Source: Leptospira sp. (lineage in GTDB: Bacteria; Spirochaetota; Leptospiria; Leptospirales; Leptospiraceae). Taken from it: a stretch of 64,000 nt of DNA. Below are positions 29,840 to 40,144 of the stretch, piece after piece (the stretch's first letter is position 1; every line of letters begins with the position of its first letter). The stretch lies in contig JAACWH010000019.1 of the NCBI GenBank assembly GCA_009991425.1, forward strand, positions 185,117 to 249,116, given 5' to 3'. A program made the translations under genes and the position numbers. A model generated the notes under the pieces. It saw only the letters and a list, made by a program, of their open reading frames with translations. It searched no databases and was not told the origin of the DNA.

Positions 29840-32386
29840 ATGCTAGAGTTTACAAAAAGAGCAAAACGAGTAATCAATGAAATCGCTCAAGATGAAGCCA
29901 AGCGATTGGGCAGCGACTTCATTGGTCCAGAACATATTTTACTAGGTTTATTAAAAGAAGAGGACTCAGTTGCGATTAAAATCCTAACCAATTTAAATAT
30001 AAATCTCAGTGAGCTTCGAAGAGAAGTTGAGAAAAGGACTCGTGAGGGTTCAGGCGCACTTTTATTAGACGCAGCCCAAGGTCAGGACAAATACCAAAAG
30101 ATGATCGATGTTTCTAAGGAAGAAGCAAAACGATTGAAGCATAATTATGTAGGAACAGAGCATATTCTTTTAGCTCTGCTTAGAGATAATAATAATATAG
30201 CTGGTGGATCCTTATCTTCTTTCAGCGTTAACTATAATGTAATCAAATCAGAGATACTGCGCCTATTAGGTGCACCACCTGCCTCTGCTGTCGGAGCTGG
30301 AACTACGCCTAATCCAAGCGCAAGCAACCCTCCTCCGCGCGCGGAAAAATCCAAGACGCCTATATTAGATGAATTTGCTAGAGATCTAACCCAGCTTGCC
30401 AAAGAAAAGAAATTAGATCCAGTAATTGGAAGAGCAAAAGAAATAGAAAGAGTGGTTCAAATTCTTTCTCGTAAAACTAAGAACAATCCAGTGTTAATTG
30501 GTGAATCTGGTGTAGGTAAGACTGCCATAGTAGAGGGACTTGCTTCTGCTGTAGTGGATAAATTAGTTCCAGATTTACTTTTCGACAAGAGGGTACTTTC
30601 TCTAGACCTTGCTAGCTTGATAGCGGGAACGAAATACCGAGGCGAGTTTGAAGAAAGACTTAAGAAGATCATGAAAGAAATCGTGAGTTCTTCCAATATC
30701 ATTATATTTATTGATGAGCTTCATACTCTAATTGGAGCAGGTGCTGCAGAAGGTGCTGTAGATGCTGCCAATATTTTGAAACCAGCACTAGCTCGTGGTG
30801 AACTTCAATGTATAGGTGCAACTACGATTACGGAATACCGTAAGTACATTGAGAAGGATTCTGCTCTTGAACGAAGATTCCAGACAGTGAAAGTAGATGA
30901 ACCTTCTGTTGATGATGCCATTTTAATCCTTGGAGGATTGAAAAAGGCGTATGAAGTCCACCATAAAGTTCGCTATTCTGCGAAGGCTTTAGAACAAGCT
31001 GTTCGTATGTCACACAGATATATTAACGATAGATATCTTCCAGACAAGGCAATCGATATCATTGATGAAGCAGGTGCAAAAGCAAGACTTGCCAATTGCC
31101 AACGTCCAGCTGAGATTAAGGAAATCGAAGAAGAAATTAAATTACTTTCAGTTAGAAAAGAAGATTTGGTTCGTGCTCAAGAATACGAAAATGCTGCAAG
31201 CATTCGTGATGAAGTCAATCGTAAGAAGCAAGAATTAGAAGATAAGACGAAGCAGTGGCAAGAAAAGATGGAAGGTCATGCTGTTGATATTGAAGAGGAA
31301 GATATCCTTACCATCGTCTCCGCTTGGACAGGAATTCCACTCAATAGAATGGAAGAAAACGAAAACGTCAAATTACTCAATATTGAGGATTACTTAACTA
31401 AGAGAGTTGTTGGTCAAGTGGAAGCTATTGAGAAAATCGGACGTTCTGTTCGAAGATCTAGAACTGGACTTAAAAGTGAAAAGAGGCCTACTGGATCTTT
31501 TATCTTTCTAGGCCCAACTGGCGTTGGTAAGACGGAACTCGCAAAAGCATTAGCTGAGCAACTTTTTGGTTCTGATGACAAGATGCTTAGAGTGGATATG
31601 TCTGAATACATGGAGCCGCATTCTGTGAGTCGATTGATTGGTGCACCTCCAGGTTATATTGGTTATGATGATGGTGGCCAACTAACTGAGTTTGTTAGAA
31701 GAAAACCATATTCCATTATCCTTTTAGATGAGATTGAAAAGGCTCACCATGATGTATTCAATATCTTACTTCAGATTATGGAAGAAGGAAATCTAACTGA
31801 TTCCAAAGGTCGTAAAGTAAATTTTAGAGACACGATATTAATCATGACTTCAAATATCGCTGCCAATGAGATTTCTAAAGGTGGAAGATTGGGATTTGAA
31901 GATTTTGCAAATGAGAATGAAAAGTATAAGAATGACCAAGCCAAAGATCAGTTGAAGAAGCATTTTTCACCAGAATTCTTAAATCGTGTGGATGAAGTTG
32001 TATACTTCCAACCTCTAGAGAGAGAGAATATAGTGAAGATCGTAGATATTATGCTATTGGATTTCAACAAGAGATTGCTTGAGAAGAAAATCAAAGTTGA
32101 ACTTAGCCTTTCTGCAAAAGAACATTTTGCTGAAATTGGTTATGATAAGGCTTATGGTGCAAGACCTCTTCGAAGAGTTTTCCAAAGAGAATTAGAAGAT
32201 TACTTAGCTACAGAAACCTTGAAGGGAAGTTATGAAAATCCTTCCGTTATCTCAATGGATTATGTTGAAGAGAAATTTCAATATGAGAACAAGCCATGGG
32301 ATGATTTTAAAGAAGCGAATGCAGCAGATAAAAAAGAATCTGAATCAAATGGATCTGAACCTGAAAAGGAGATAGCACTGGTATAA
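29840..32386 (+). CDS. clpC: AAA+ unfoldase ClpC
   Basis: Unfolds proteins for ClpP degradation. 848 residues. Two N-domain repeats occupy about 1-145, followed by a Pro/Ala/Ser linker (145-170). AAA1 has Walker A GESGVGKT at 211-218 and Walker [10 protein letters not shown]. The middle UVR-type coiled coil (about 425-460, [15 protein letters not shown]) identifies ClpC rather than ClpA. AAA2 has GPTGVGKT and [11 protein letters not shown]. The C-terminus is acidic ([14 protein letters not shown]). Ribosome site GGGAAGGGA precedes the ATG. It follows the McsA/McsB-like gene, probably its regulator or adaptor. Confidence 0.96.
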   Translation: MLEFTKRAKRVINEIAQDEAKRLGSDFIGPEHILLGLLKEEDSVAIKILTNLNINLSELRREVEKRTREGSGALLLDAAQGQDKYQKMIDVSKEEAKRLKHNYVGTEHILLALLRDNNNIAGGSLSSFSVNYNVIKSEILRLLGAPPASAVGAGTTPNPSASNPPPRAEKSKTPILDEFARDLTQLAKEKKLDPVIGRAKEIERVVQILSRKTKNNPVLIGESGVGKTAIVEGLASAVVDKLVPDLLFDKRVLSLDLASLIAGTKYRGEFEERLKKIMKEIVSSSNIIIFIDELHTLIGAGAAEGAVDAANILKPALARGELQCIGATTITEYRKYIEKDSALERRFQTVKVDEPSVDDAILILGGLKKAYEVHHKVRYSAKALEQAVRMSHRYINDRYLPDKAIDIIDEAGAKARLANCQRPAEIKEIEEEIKLLSVRKEDLVRAQEYENAASIRDEVNRKKQELEDKTKQWQEKMEGHAVDIEEEDILTIVSAWTGIPLNRMEENENVKLLNIEDYLTKRVVGQVEAIEKIGRSVRRSRTGLKSEKRPTGSFIFLGPTGVGKTELAKALAEQLFGSDDKMLRVDMSEYMEPHSVSRLIGAPPGYIGYDDGGQLTEFVRRKPYSIILLDEIEKAHHDVFNILLQIMEEGNLTDSKGRKVNFRDTILIMTSNIAANEISKGGRLGFEDFANENEKYKNDQAKDQLKKHFSPEFLNRVDEVVYFQPLERENIVKIVDIMLLDFNKRLLEKKIKVELSLSAKEHFAEIGYDKAYGARPLRRVFQRELEDYLATETLKGSYENPSVISMDYVEEKFQYENKPWDDFKEANAADKKESESNGSEPEKEIALV

Positions 32387-32387
32387 G

Positions 32388-32822
32388 ATGACAGTTTTAC
32401 TGCCAGTTCTTCTACTAGTAGTCTATTTCTATATTCGAAAAGTCTGGTTTCAACTTAGAAAGATCAAGACCCTTGCCTCCATTGAAAGATTGGACATGGG
32501 CTTGATCCATCCAGATCTAGTTCTTCCTGAAATTAGGGTTCATTACAAATACTATTTCCAAGGAGGGGTATATTTTGGAAGAGGATATCTTTTGCTCGCT
32601 GATTTTCTGGATGAGAGAGATTACAATTCTTATATTGACGAGAATCAAATGGTGGTTCTTGACTTTGAGGGAGAGCTTATTGTCACTTCAGAGCATATAG
32701 AAAATTATTTACTCAGGCTCTATCCCTCAGTATTTGTATATATAGATCCAATCGAACCATATAAATCAAGACTTGATTCCTTGAATAAGACCTCAGAGAT
32801 GAGTGTTCCTCATTTCGATTGA
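32388..32822 (+). CDS. Hypothetical protein with N-terminal membrane segment
   Basis: 144 residues. One hydrophobic segment at 2-18 (VLLPVLLLVVYFYIRKV) anchors a mostly polar domain of about 120 residues with alternating strands (VHYKYYFQGGVYFGRGYLLL). No family recognised. It begins 1 bp after the clpC stop and overlaps the next gene's upstream region, so it is probably cotranscribed with clpC. Confidence 0.6.
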   Translation: MTVLLPVLLLVVYFYIRKVWFQLRKIKTLASIERLDMGLIHPDLVLPEIRVHYKYYFQGGVYFGRGYLLLADFLDERDYNSYIDENQMVVLDFEGELIVTSEHIENYLLRLYPSVFVYIDPIEPYKSRLDSLNKTSEMSVPHFD

Positions 32823-32842
32823 TACTCCTAAGGAAAATACCT

Positions 32843-33610
32843 ATGAACTACAAAAATTTTAAGTTAAATCTATTCATTACTCTTTTTTTTATTCCATTCG
32901 TTCTATTCGCAGAGGGTGAATATGAATCGGCGGTGGAAAAGTTTAAAAAGCATGATTACAAGGGTGCTATTGAACTGATACGCCAACTCCATGATGCCGG
33001 AGGAAATACATTTGAGTCGCATACACTTTGTGCGCATGCTTACTCCAAGTTAGATGATTTTGATTCATCATCTGCACATTTCTTTGAAGCACTTAAGAAA
33101 AATCCAGAAAACACAAAAGTTAGAGCTGATCTTATTCGATTGTATCTAAATCACAATAAGACCAAGGGTGCTTTAGAATTATCAACAACAGCAATTGAAA
33201 AATTCACTGATAATCCTGAAATCCAATTTTTATACGCAACTACATTATTTCGTAGAGGCAAACCTAAAACTGCACTCTCTCGGGTGGAAAAATTAAAATC
33301 ACTTTCTCCGAATGATGCAAGCATTCTAAATTTAGAGGGAAAAATTTATTATTCCTTAGGCAATTACGATAAAGCAGATGTTAGCTTAAAATGGGCTTCT
33401 GCTTTGGATCAATCCTCTCCAAGCATTCTAAATAATTTAGCTTTAGTACAAGAACGTCTATTTTTAATCAACCAGAAGAACAAGAACACTAAGCTTGCAT
33501 CTGAGAATCTCAAAGAAGCTAAAGATAGTATTAAAAAGGCATTATCACTTGATGCAAAAGATTCTTCGATTTCTAAAAATGCAGAAAGAATTCTAGCTTA
33601 TTCGATATGA
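32843..33610 (+). CDS. Secreted TPR protein
   Basis: Start chosen at ATG 32843, which has AAGGA upstream and gives a clean signal peptide ([14 protein letters not shown]), rather than TTG 32819. About 255 residues. The mature protein is a chain of about five TPRs: [80 protein letters not shown] and [19 protein letters not shown]. It is probably a periplasmic scaffold. The stop overlaps the mtaB start by 4 bp. Confidence 0.78.
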   Translation: MNYKNFKLNLFITLFFIPFVLFAEGEYESAVEKFKKHDYKGAIELIRQLHDAGGNTFESHTLCAHAYSKLDDFDSSSAHFFEALKKNPENTKVRADLIRLYLNHNKTKGALELSTTAIEKFTDNPEIQFLYATTLFRRGKPKTALSRVEKLKSLSPNDASILNLEGKIYYSLGNYDKADVSLKWASALDQSSPSILNNLALVQERLFLINQKNKNTKLASENLKEAKDSIKKALSLDAKDSSISKNAERILAYSI

Positions 33611-34929
33611 TTTCGTCGACCCAAGAAGTTTTATCTCCTTCTGTAGCTGTTCATACCTTAGGATGTAGATTGAACTTTTTTGAGACTGATGGAATTCTGT
33701 CAGTACTCAAGCAAAATGGCTATAGAGTAGCCAATTCTAAGGAGCAAGCAACAGATATTATCATCAATACTTGTACTGTAACAAATCGCGCTGATGTAAA
33801 GAATCGCAATATAATCCGTTCAGCTATCAAGAAAAATCCTGGTTCTAAAATTTGGGTTACCGGTTGTTATGCGCAGACAGATCGCGAGGTTCTTGAAAAT
33901 ATCCCAGGAGTTCATGGAGTTTTTGGAAATACAGAGAAATCTAGTTTAGCTTTTAAAATATTGGGAGAGAGTCCATCACAAAAATTAGACCGTTTCTCTT
34001 ATTCAGATGTATTACCAGAAAACCACACTAGAGCCTATTTAAAAGTCCAGGATGGATGTAACAGAAAATGTTCTTATTGTAAGATACCTCAGGCTAGGGG
34101 TGCAGGAGTTAGCCGGAGTTTTAATGATGTTATAGATCAAGTTAAGTTTCTACAGGATGAAGGGATAGGTGAAATTATATTAACTGGAGTCAATCTAGGT
34201 TGGTATAGAAATGAGAATGGAGAGAAGGCATTCTTGCATCTTTTAGAAAATATACTTTCTAACCTCGATTATTCCCGCTTAAGACTTTCTTCAATAGAGC
34301 CCCCCGATGTCGGGAACGATCTTGCAGAGCTTATGACTCATCCAAGGTTTTGTAAGTTTTTGCATATACCTTTACAATCTGGATCCGCGAAAATTCTTCA
34401 GGCTATGCGCAGAACCTATAATCCAAAGACCTTTAGGATGCGAGTTGAGATGGTTAAAGCAAAAATCCCAGGTATATTTCTTGGAACTGACATAATATTA
34501 GGGTTTCCTGGTGAAGAAGAACTTGAATTTCAGGAATCGATTACTCTAATCCAAGACCTTGGATTCCATAAGATACATGCTTTCCCATATAGTGTCAGAA
34601 AGAATACAGAAGCCGAAAAACTAAAAGATACAGTTCCAGGACAAATTAAGAAAGAAAGAGTTCTGAAATGTATGGATCTATCTTCTAAGTTGCTTTTTGA
34701 TTATATTGAGTCGCAGAAAGGAAAAGTTCTAGAAGCAATTGTTGAGAATGATGGTAATCTTATAACTGATAATTTTATTAAAGGAAAACTCACAGATTCC
34801 AATCTTATAAGTCATTTGAAGACAGGGCAATTTTTGGATGTAGTTGTCGAAAAAGCTATATCTACTGTATCAGATACTATTAGTAAAAGAAATGAATCAA
34901 TAGCTGAATTTTCTTTATTCAATTCTTAG
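33607..34929 (+). CDS. mtaB: tRNA t6A37 methylthiotransferase (MtaB family)
   Basis: Radical-SAM enzyme of the MiaB/MtaB group that adds methylthio to a tRNA adenosine (ms2t6A at position 37 for MtaB). 440 residues. The N-terminal cluster cysteines are Cys20 (TLGCRLN), Cys56 (NTCTVTN) and Cys87 (VTGCYAQ). The radical-SAM cluster is Cys151, Cys155 and Cys158 (CNRKCSYC). The TLGCRLN.FE opening favours MtaB over MiaB or RimO. A short TRAM-like end is present. It overlaps the TPR gene by 4 bp. A bidirectional hairpin lies about 150 bp downstream. Confidence 0.9.
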   Translation: MISSTQEVLSPSVAVHTLGCRLNFFETDGILSVLKQNGYRVANSKEQATDIIINTCTVTNRADVKNRNIIRSAIKKNPGSKIWVTGCYAQTDREVLENIPGVHGVFGNTEKSSLAFKILGESPSQKLDRFSYSDVLPENHTRAYLKVQDGCNRKCSYCKIPQARGAGVSRSFNDVIDQVKFLQDEGIGEIILTGVNLGWYRNENGEKAFLHLLENILSNLDYSRLRLSSIEPPDVGNDLAELMTHPRFCKFLHIPLQSGSAKILQAMRRTYNPKTFRMRVEMVKAKIPGIFLGTDIILGFPGEEELEFQESITLIQDLGFHKIHAFPYSVRKNTEAEKLKDTVPGQIKKERVLKCMDLSSKLLFDYIESQKGKVLEAIVENDGNLITDNFIKGKLTDSNLISHLKTGQFLDVVVEKAISTVSDTISKRNESIAEFSLFNS

Positions 34930-35080
34930 AGCAATAATTTCAAAATTAATCTTGGAAATAAGTTATTTATCTTTCAAAAACAATTTTAAGGGATTCTTGA
35001 ATCATCTTTCGAATAAGAATTTTAGTTAATTTTAATGAAAAGAGTAGATAAGGTTGTGTATAAGAGTGAAGTTTTAATAA

Positions 35081-35126
35081 AACTAGCGTTCAGGAATGAT
35101 CCTATAACGCTAGTTTCGCTATTTTT
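35081..35126. terminator. Bidirectional terminator between mtaB and the zinc-ribbon gene
   Basis: AACTAGCGTT (35081-35090) pairs with AACGCTAGTT (35106-35115). The loop contains a second short stem (AGGA 35092-35095 with TCCT 35100-35103). A T run (35122-35126) follows on the forward strand, and TTTATTAAAAC follows on the reverse strand. It separates convergent genes. The rest of the 206-bp gap (34930-35080) is AT-rich with nothing else I can call. Confidence 0.75.
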
Positions 35127-35135
35127 AAAAAAGAT

Positions 35136-35453
35136 TTATTTCTTTTTATTTCTTGCTGCAGCTTTTTCTTTGTTTTTTTGATCAATTAGAGATCTATGAG
35201 TATCACAAAGTCTGTATAATTTACCAGTTGATGGGTTTTTTCTAGTTACTTTAGTTCCACAAACAATGCAGAGACCATTATCACGTCTTCTTTTATAAAG
35301 TTGTTGTACTCTTTCTGCACCAGAAGCTTTGTATTTGCTAATTTGGATTCTATATCCTTTGTATAGATAGTTTCCTATTGCTAATTCTGGGTCCTTTTTA
35401 AGATCTGCTGCGATTTTGTCTAAAGATGCTGGGTTTACTTTTACGGGTTCCAT
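35136..35453 (-). CDS. Small basic zinc-ribbon protein
   Basis: 105 residues, very basic. Cys62-x2-Cys65 and Cys83-x2-His86 (CIVCGTKV...LCDTH) make a probable zinc ribbon. The C-terminus is a Lys/Ala/Asn-rich tail (KEKAAARNKKK) typical of nucleic-acid-binding proteins. No signal peptide. Function unknown; a ribosome- or nucleic-acid-associated role is a guess. A clear ribosome site (TAGGAAGAA) precedes the ATG. Confidence 0.65.
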   Translation of the reverse strand: MEPVKVNPASLDKIAADLKKDPELAIGNYLYKGYRIQISKYKASGAERVQQLYKRRRDNGLCIVCGTKVTRKNPSTGKLYRLCDTHRSLIDQKNKEKAAARNKKK

Positions 35454-35548
35454 TGTAATTCTTCCTAAGATATATTTATTTCATGCTAACAGTAGGTAGT
35501 TATTTGTCAATTTATTTCTAAAAAAAATGCTAACTTAATAAAAAAAAG

Positions 35549-36271
35549 TTAAATAACTCGAATAGCCTTTGGATATGTAGGGCAAGATTTAACACATAGA
35601 CCACAACCTATGCATGATTTGGTGAAAGATGGCTTATTTGTTCTAAATATGACTGTTTTGGGAATAGGACAGGCATCTTGACAGGCAGTGCATGTTTTTT
35701 CTCCTGTTTGGTGGTTGATACAATTAGAAAATATGCCTTTGGCTTGCCCAAATGGCTTAAATACGCCATTTTTTAAGGGTTTTAGCGCACCTGTTTCACA
35801 AGATTGAATGCAGGGAGTATCCTCACATAACATACATGCATTGGCATTAACATCCATAAATGGTATATTTTTTTCTAAACGATCATCATATATTGGGAAT
35901 ATTACACCATAAGGACAACTATAAGTGCATTCTGAACATCCTGTACACAATTTGTTAAACTTTGCATCAGGACTTACGGCACCCGGTGGTCTTTGTAAAT
36001 TTTTGGGAAGAAAACTTCTTTTAGATGGTTGTTTTTTAGTTAATTTATTGTTGATTTGTTCTTTATTCTTTGCTAATTTATTGTTTAAACCATAAGATTT
36101 ATAGTTTTCATCAATATTTTGAGCCATTTCAGGTTCAGAAATGCTTTTTTGATTTGATTTAGGTAGGTCGTCTTCATCAGCCTTAAGAGTATGTAAAATT
36201 TCCTCACTGGCTTCAGCGACGGCATCAAAGGCTTTAGAAAAAGCCTTTCGGAATAAATCTTTTCGCTTCAT
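35549..36271 (-). CDS. Polyferredoxin-type 4Fe-4S protein (NapG/MauM-like)
   Basis: 240 residues. A charged, low-complexity N-terminal region of about 90 residues is followed by [12 protein letters not shown] and four Cys-rich motifs: [12 protein letters not shown] (109-120), [22 protein letters not shown] and [12 protein letters not shown]. This fits four [4Fe-4S] clusters and an electron-transfer role, as in NapF/NapG/MauM proteins. No twin-arginine signal is visible, so it should be cytoplasmic. The ATG overlaps the murA stop by 4 bp. The redox partner is not in this window. Confidence 0.82.
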   Translation of the reverse strand: MKRKDLFRKAFSKAFDAVAEASEEILHTLKADEDDLPKSNQKSISEPEMAQNIDENYKSYGLNNKLAKNKEQINNKLTKKQPSKRSFLPKNLQRPPGAVSPDAKFNKLCTGCSECTYSCPYGVIFPIYDDRLEKNIPFMDVNANACMLCEDTPCIQSCETGALKPLKNGVFKPFGQAKGIFSNCINHQTGEKTCTACQDACPIPKTVIFRTNKPSFTKSCIGCGLCVKSCPTYPKAIRVI

Positions 36272-37572
36272 TCTTGAACTCTAAGAATGTCAGCTCCTAG
36301 ATTTCTTAACCTTTCGTCTATCCTTTCAAATCCTCTATCAACTTGCACAATATTGTGGATTTCGCTGGTTCCCTCTGCACATAAGGCTGCTAAAATCATC
36401 GCCATACCCGCACGAATGTCTGGAGATGCGACTCTTTGCCCATAAAGCTTATTGGGGCCTATGACTATAGCACGGTGTGGATCACAGAGTATAATCTGGG
36501 CTCCCATTGCGATAATGTTATCAACGAAAAATAGCCTTGATTCAAAGAGTTTTTCGTGGATCATCACTGTTCCTTTGCATTGAGTTGCTGTTACTAAGGC
36601 CACGGAAGTCATATCCGCTGGAAATCCTGGCCAAGGGGAATCATCAATTTTAGGGGTTGCTCCATGAAAATCGGGGCTTATTTCCAAATTTTGCCCTGAA
36701 GGAACAATAATACCATCTTCATGAGGCCGGATTTCAATACCCAATCGCGAATAAACCATACGAATCATTCGAATATCTTCTAAATTTACATCTCGAATGA
36801 ACAATTCTCCTCGTGTTAAGGCAGCAAGTGAGATAAATGAGCCAACTTCTAAGTAATCACTCCCGATTCTATGTGTAATTGTTTCGCCGTCTTGTTTGCC
36901 TAAGGATTCTATTTGATCAATGACCAATACATTCGATCCAATTCCTGAAATTTTTGCTCCAGAAGCATTTAGAAATCTACATAGACCTTGGACATGGGGT
37001 TCCGAGGCTGCATTGCGTATAATGGTTCTTCCTTCTGCAAAACATGCTGCCATCACTGCATTTTCAGTTGCAGTAACAGAAGTTTCATCCAATAAAATGT
37101 CTCGACCAATTAGTCGATCTGTTTTTAATTCATAGCCATCTGGGAAAATTTCAATATTCGCACCTAGTGCTTCTAAAGCCAATAAATGTGTATCAATTCT
37201 TCTTCTTCCTATTTTATCTCCACCTGGTCTTGGTAGAAATACTCTTCCTGTTCTTGCTAATATAGGAGCCGCTAAGGTTACTGCTCCCCTGAGTTTGGAG
37301 CAAAGTTCTGGAGGAAGATCTGAGCTTAAACTTCCCGATGCGTTGAACTGAAATTTGCCATCAGCCAATTTCTTAACAACAACTCCAAGATGAGCTAAAA
37401 CTTCTATTAGATTTAGAACATCCGCTATCATAGGAACATTTTCTAAGATAACATCACCTTTGACTAAACAAACTGCACCTAAAAGTGGTAAAGCCTCGTT
37501 CTTGTTGCCTTGGGGGGTAATTGTACCGGAAATGGGGTTCTTGCCGTTAATACGGAAAAAAGTTTCTGCCAC
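36268..37572 (-). CDS. murA: UDP-N-acetylglucosamine 1-carboxyvinyltransferase
   Basis: First committed step of peptidoglycan synthesis: transfers enolpyruvate from PEP to UDP-GlcNAc. 434 residues. Lys24-Asn25 ([10 protein letters not shown]), [13 protein letters not shown] and [11 protein letters not shown] are family features. The loop that normally has the catalytic Cys reads [14 protein letters not shown], so the residue is Asp119. Asp at this position is known in some bacteria and is associated with fosfomycin resistance. murA is upstream of the polyferredoxin gene and overlaps it by 4 bp. It is divergent from the gene at 37650. Confidence 0.93.
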   Translation of the reverse strand: MAETFFRINGKNPISGTITPQGNKNEALPLLGAVCLVKGDVILENVPMIADVLNLIEVLAHLGVVVKKLADGKFQFNASGSLSSDLPPELCSKLRGAVTLAAPILARTGRVFLPRPGGDKIGRRRIDTHLLALEALGANIEIFPDGYELKTDRLIGRDILLDETSVTATENAVMAACFAEGRTIIRNAASEPHVQGLCRFLNASGAKISGIGSNVLVIDQIESLGKQDGETITHRIGSDYLEVGSFISLAALTRGELFIRDVNLEDIRMIRMVYSRLGIEIRPHEDGIIVPSGQNLEISPDFHGATPKIDDSPWPGFPADMTSVALVTATQCKGTVMIHEKLFESRLFFVDNIIAMGAQIILCDPHRAIVIGPNKLYGQRVASPDIRAGMAMILAALCAEGTSEIHNIVQVDRGFERIDERLRNLGADILRVQE

Positions 37573-37649
37573 GGTTCCATGGAATGAAGATGGACTTGCA
37601 TTGACAAGCTTTTAAAACAATGATAGGATAGAACACAAAGAGGGATTCT

Positions 37650-38837
37650 ATGTTACTTTCAGATATTTTAGTTATGCCTAAGCCTTCAGAATCAGATTTC
37701 TTTTGGTTTATATTTTTTGCGACATTAATGGTCGTCTCGTATTTTGTTATCAATCTCTTATACAAAAAACAAAAATATTCTAGCAAGAATAATGTTTTTT
37801 CTTACGCATTTATAATCGGAAGAGGTTTCTCTAAAGAAGAATCTGGTCATATTCAAAAGTTTATAGAAAAACTTTCTGATCAGGAAAGAAATATTTTACT
37901 AGAGACTAAAAATTGGAAATTACTCAGAAAACAACTTAATAATTTTCTCCTAAATCATAAATCTATAAAGCCTGATATAGCTGTTCAGATTTTTGACAAA
38001 TTGATGCTAGATAAGGTTCCCAAAGAGCCATTCACAATACATTCCATTCAGGTTGGAGAAATTGTTGCAATTATAACTGAGTATGGAGAACAATTAGTAC
38101 GTGTTATGAAGACTGCAGACCAAGATCTTTTGCTCGCAGCTCAGAAATTGCAACTACCTGAAAATTCTAAAAACATTTTAGGGAAGATCTATTTATACAG
38201 AAACAATGAGGGCGGATTTTTTATTCCAGGTGAAATTATAGGAACATTTGAAAATGCAGTTTTGTTTCATATAATTGGAGAACCTGTATCTGCAGGTCAC
38301 GCACATTTAATGTTGAATGTAAAATTTCAGTTGGAATTATCTAATTGGCCTAAGTTTCAGGAAAAGGATGAGAATGAGTTTCACAAAATGATAGAACATG
38401 ATCATTCGGATATTCATGACCAAATGAGTTCCATTGAATTAGAAATTAAAAAGCGATTTAATAATTTAAAAAATGATCAACCTAATCTCCAAGGTTTGAA
38501 GAAGGAACTAAAAGAAACTAAAAAAAATGAACATCTAAAAGATGATAATAAGCAAAATGTCTCCTATGTATTTATAGGAACAAAGCTATCAGACCGAGGC
38601 GTTATATTTGAGATAAAGGATGACGTTGATCCCAATTTTTGGAGGATCTCAGAATTATGGGAAATCCGCTTTCAGATTCCTGGCGGAATAGATGTAAAAA
38701 CTATAGGTAAGATTATGCCTTCCAAAACCAACCAAACTCGTTTTCTAATTAAATTCATAGAAATGTCAGAAACGGAACGTACTGCAATTTATGAAGACAT
38801 AAAACGTTTAGGTGGAAGTAGAGAATTGCTAAATTAA
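37650..38837 (+). CDS. Membrane protein with possible PilZ-like C-terminal domain
   Basis: 395 residues. One N-terminal membrane segment (about 18-38, FFWFIFFATLMVVSYFVI) is followed by a helical region (50-125). A beta-domain resembling the YcgR N-domain comes next (about 130-215, IQVGEIVAIITEYG), then a charged coiled coil (240-300). A C-terminal domain (about 305-385) with KLSDRGVIFEI and a PGG-containing strand looks like PilZ, but the c-di-GMP-binding Arg motif is not clear. Ribosome site GAGGGA precedes the ATG. Function uncertain; flagellar or c-di-GMP links are guesses. Confidence 0.55.
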   Translation: MLLSDILVMPKPSESDFFWFIFFATLMVVSYFVINLLYKKQKYSSKNNVFSYAFIIGRGFSKEESGHIQKFIEKLSDQERNILLETKNWKLLRKQLNNFLLNHKSIKPDIAVQIFDKLMLDKVPKEPFTIHSIQVGEIVAIITEYGEQLVRVMKTADQDLLLAAQKLQLPENSKNILGKIYLYRNNEGGFFIPGEIIGTFENAVLFHIIGEPVSAGHAHLMLNVKFQLELSNWPKFQEKDENEFHKMIEHDHSDIHDQMSSIELEIKKRFNNLKNDQPNLQGLKKELKETKKNEHLKDDNKQNVSYVFIGTKLSDRGVIFEIKDDVDPNFWRISELWEIRFQIPGGIDVKTIGKIMPSKTNQTRFLIKFIEMSETERTAIYEDIKRLGGSRELLN

Positions 38838-38883
38838 AAATCATTATTAAAAAGTTCTTGATCTCTTCTGCTTAAGTTCCTTT

Positions 38884-40035
38884 ATGAATGGGATGACTAA
38901 TAAGGATAGAATTCTGGATTGGAGATCTGAATCCAACTTACTTGATTTCAAAGATTTTCTTGATAAGATTACTTTTAAACCTGGTGAAGCTATCATTCAC
39001 GAAGGCGAAGTCGGAAATAGCTATTATATGCTTGAATCAGGTACAGCCAAAGTTTGGAAAGATGTCGATGGAAATGAAAAGCTTGATTTCGGTATGCTTA
39101 CTGCTGGTGATTCCTTTGGTGAAATGTCGCTGATAGATGATGAGCCAAGAGCCGCAACTATAGTGGCTGAGACAGAAGTTAGTCTTTATAAAATGACTCG
39201 TAATAATTTTAATTCTATCTTAAGCCATAGTCCCAAGGTTGCCGATTTCATACTCAGATTAATGAACCAAAGGTTTCGAGAAGCAGAAGTTCGCAGTATA
39301 AAAGTTCTTAAGAAGAAGAATGAGCAACTAGAAATTGCCAACCAAGATTTAGAAAAAAAGATAAATGATAGAACTCGAGAGTTGGAAGTCACTATTAAAG
39401 AAAACGAAAAACTTCTTAAATCAGTGCTTCCTCCATATGCTGTTGCTAAATTGCTGCAACCGAATAAAGAAATGGTTTTAGATACATATGATAAAGCTGG
39501 GATCTTATTTGCAGATATAGTAGGCTTTACTGAGCTGTCTCAGATGATTACTCCTGAGAAACTCATTGATGTATTGAACCAAATTTTTTCCATCTTTGAT
39601 GTAATCACTACTACCTATTCCTTGGAAAAGATAAAAACCATTGGCGATGCTTATATGGTGGTTGCCGGACTTCCAGGATGCTCAGAACATTATGAAGAAG
39701 ATATGGCAAATTTTGCCATCGATCTAATTGATACGATTGAGAATATGGAATTTGATGTTCCTAAAAAGTTGAATGTAAGAGTAGGATTCCATTTTGGTAA
39801 GGCGATTGCTGGTGTGATAGGAATTGATAAATATGCATACGATATATGGGGAGATACTGTCAACATAGCAAGTCGAATGGAGTCTCATGGTGCGCCTGGT
39901 CGGGTTCACGTGTCTCAGGATGCTTACGAAATTCTTAAAGATAAATTTAGTTTTGAATCAAGAGGAACTATTCCTGTAAAAGGGAAGGGCGATATGGATA
40001 CTTATTTTCTCTTGGGAAGAAATGACGAAGAGTAG
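38884..40035 (+). CDS. Adenylate cyclase with N-terminal cNMP-binding domain
   Basis: 383 residues, cytoplasmic. A cNMP-binding domain spans about 20-125 with an intact phosphate cassette (FGEMSLIDDEPRAATI, 78-93). A coiled coil follows (about 135-178), then a class III cyclase domain (205-380). Metal Asp211 (FADIVGFT) and Asp254 (IGDAYMV) are visible. Lys251 and Asp320 (YAYDIWGD) give the Lys/Asp pair of class IIIa adenylate cyclases. cAMP binding to the N-domain may regulate the enzyme's own output. It stands alone, and a hairpin separates it from the convergent SET gene. Confidence 0.92.
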   Translation: MNGMTNKDRILDWRSESNLLDFKDFLDKITFKPGEAIIHEGEVGNSYYMLESGTAKVWKDVDGNEKLDFGMLTAGDSFGEMSLIDDEPRAATIVAETEVSLYKMTRNNFNSILSHSPKVADFILRLMNQRFREAEVRSIKVLKKKNEQLEIANQDLEKKINDRTRELEVTIKENEKLLKSVLPPYAVAKLLQPNKEMVLDTYDKAGILFADIVGFTELSQMITPEKLIDVLNQIFSIFDVITTTYSLEKIKTIGDAYMVVAGLPGCSEHYEEDMANFAIDLIDTIENMEFDVPKKLNVRVGFHFGKAIAGVIGIDKYAYDIWGDTVNIASRMESHGAPGRVHVSQDAYEILKDKFSFESRGTIPVKGKGDMDTYFLLGRNDEE

Positions 40036-40095
40036 AACTTCATAATTCTAAAAGTCAAAAAAATATTGATAAAATATAAAATACGATCTTCAAAC

Positions 40096-40126
40096 AGGAA
40101 TCGAAACAGTAGAAGTCTCGATTCCT
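40096..40126. terminator. Hairpin between convergent cyclase and SET genes
   Basis: AGGAATCGA (40096-40104) pairs perfectly with TCGATTCCT (40118-40126), with two further base pairs after one mismatch. Only a weak T-rich stretch follows on either strand, so termination strength is uncertain. Confidence 0.5.
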
Positions 40127-40144
40127 AATTTAGCGGAATTGGAA

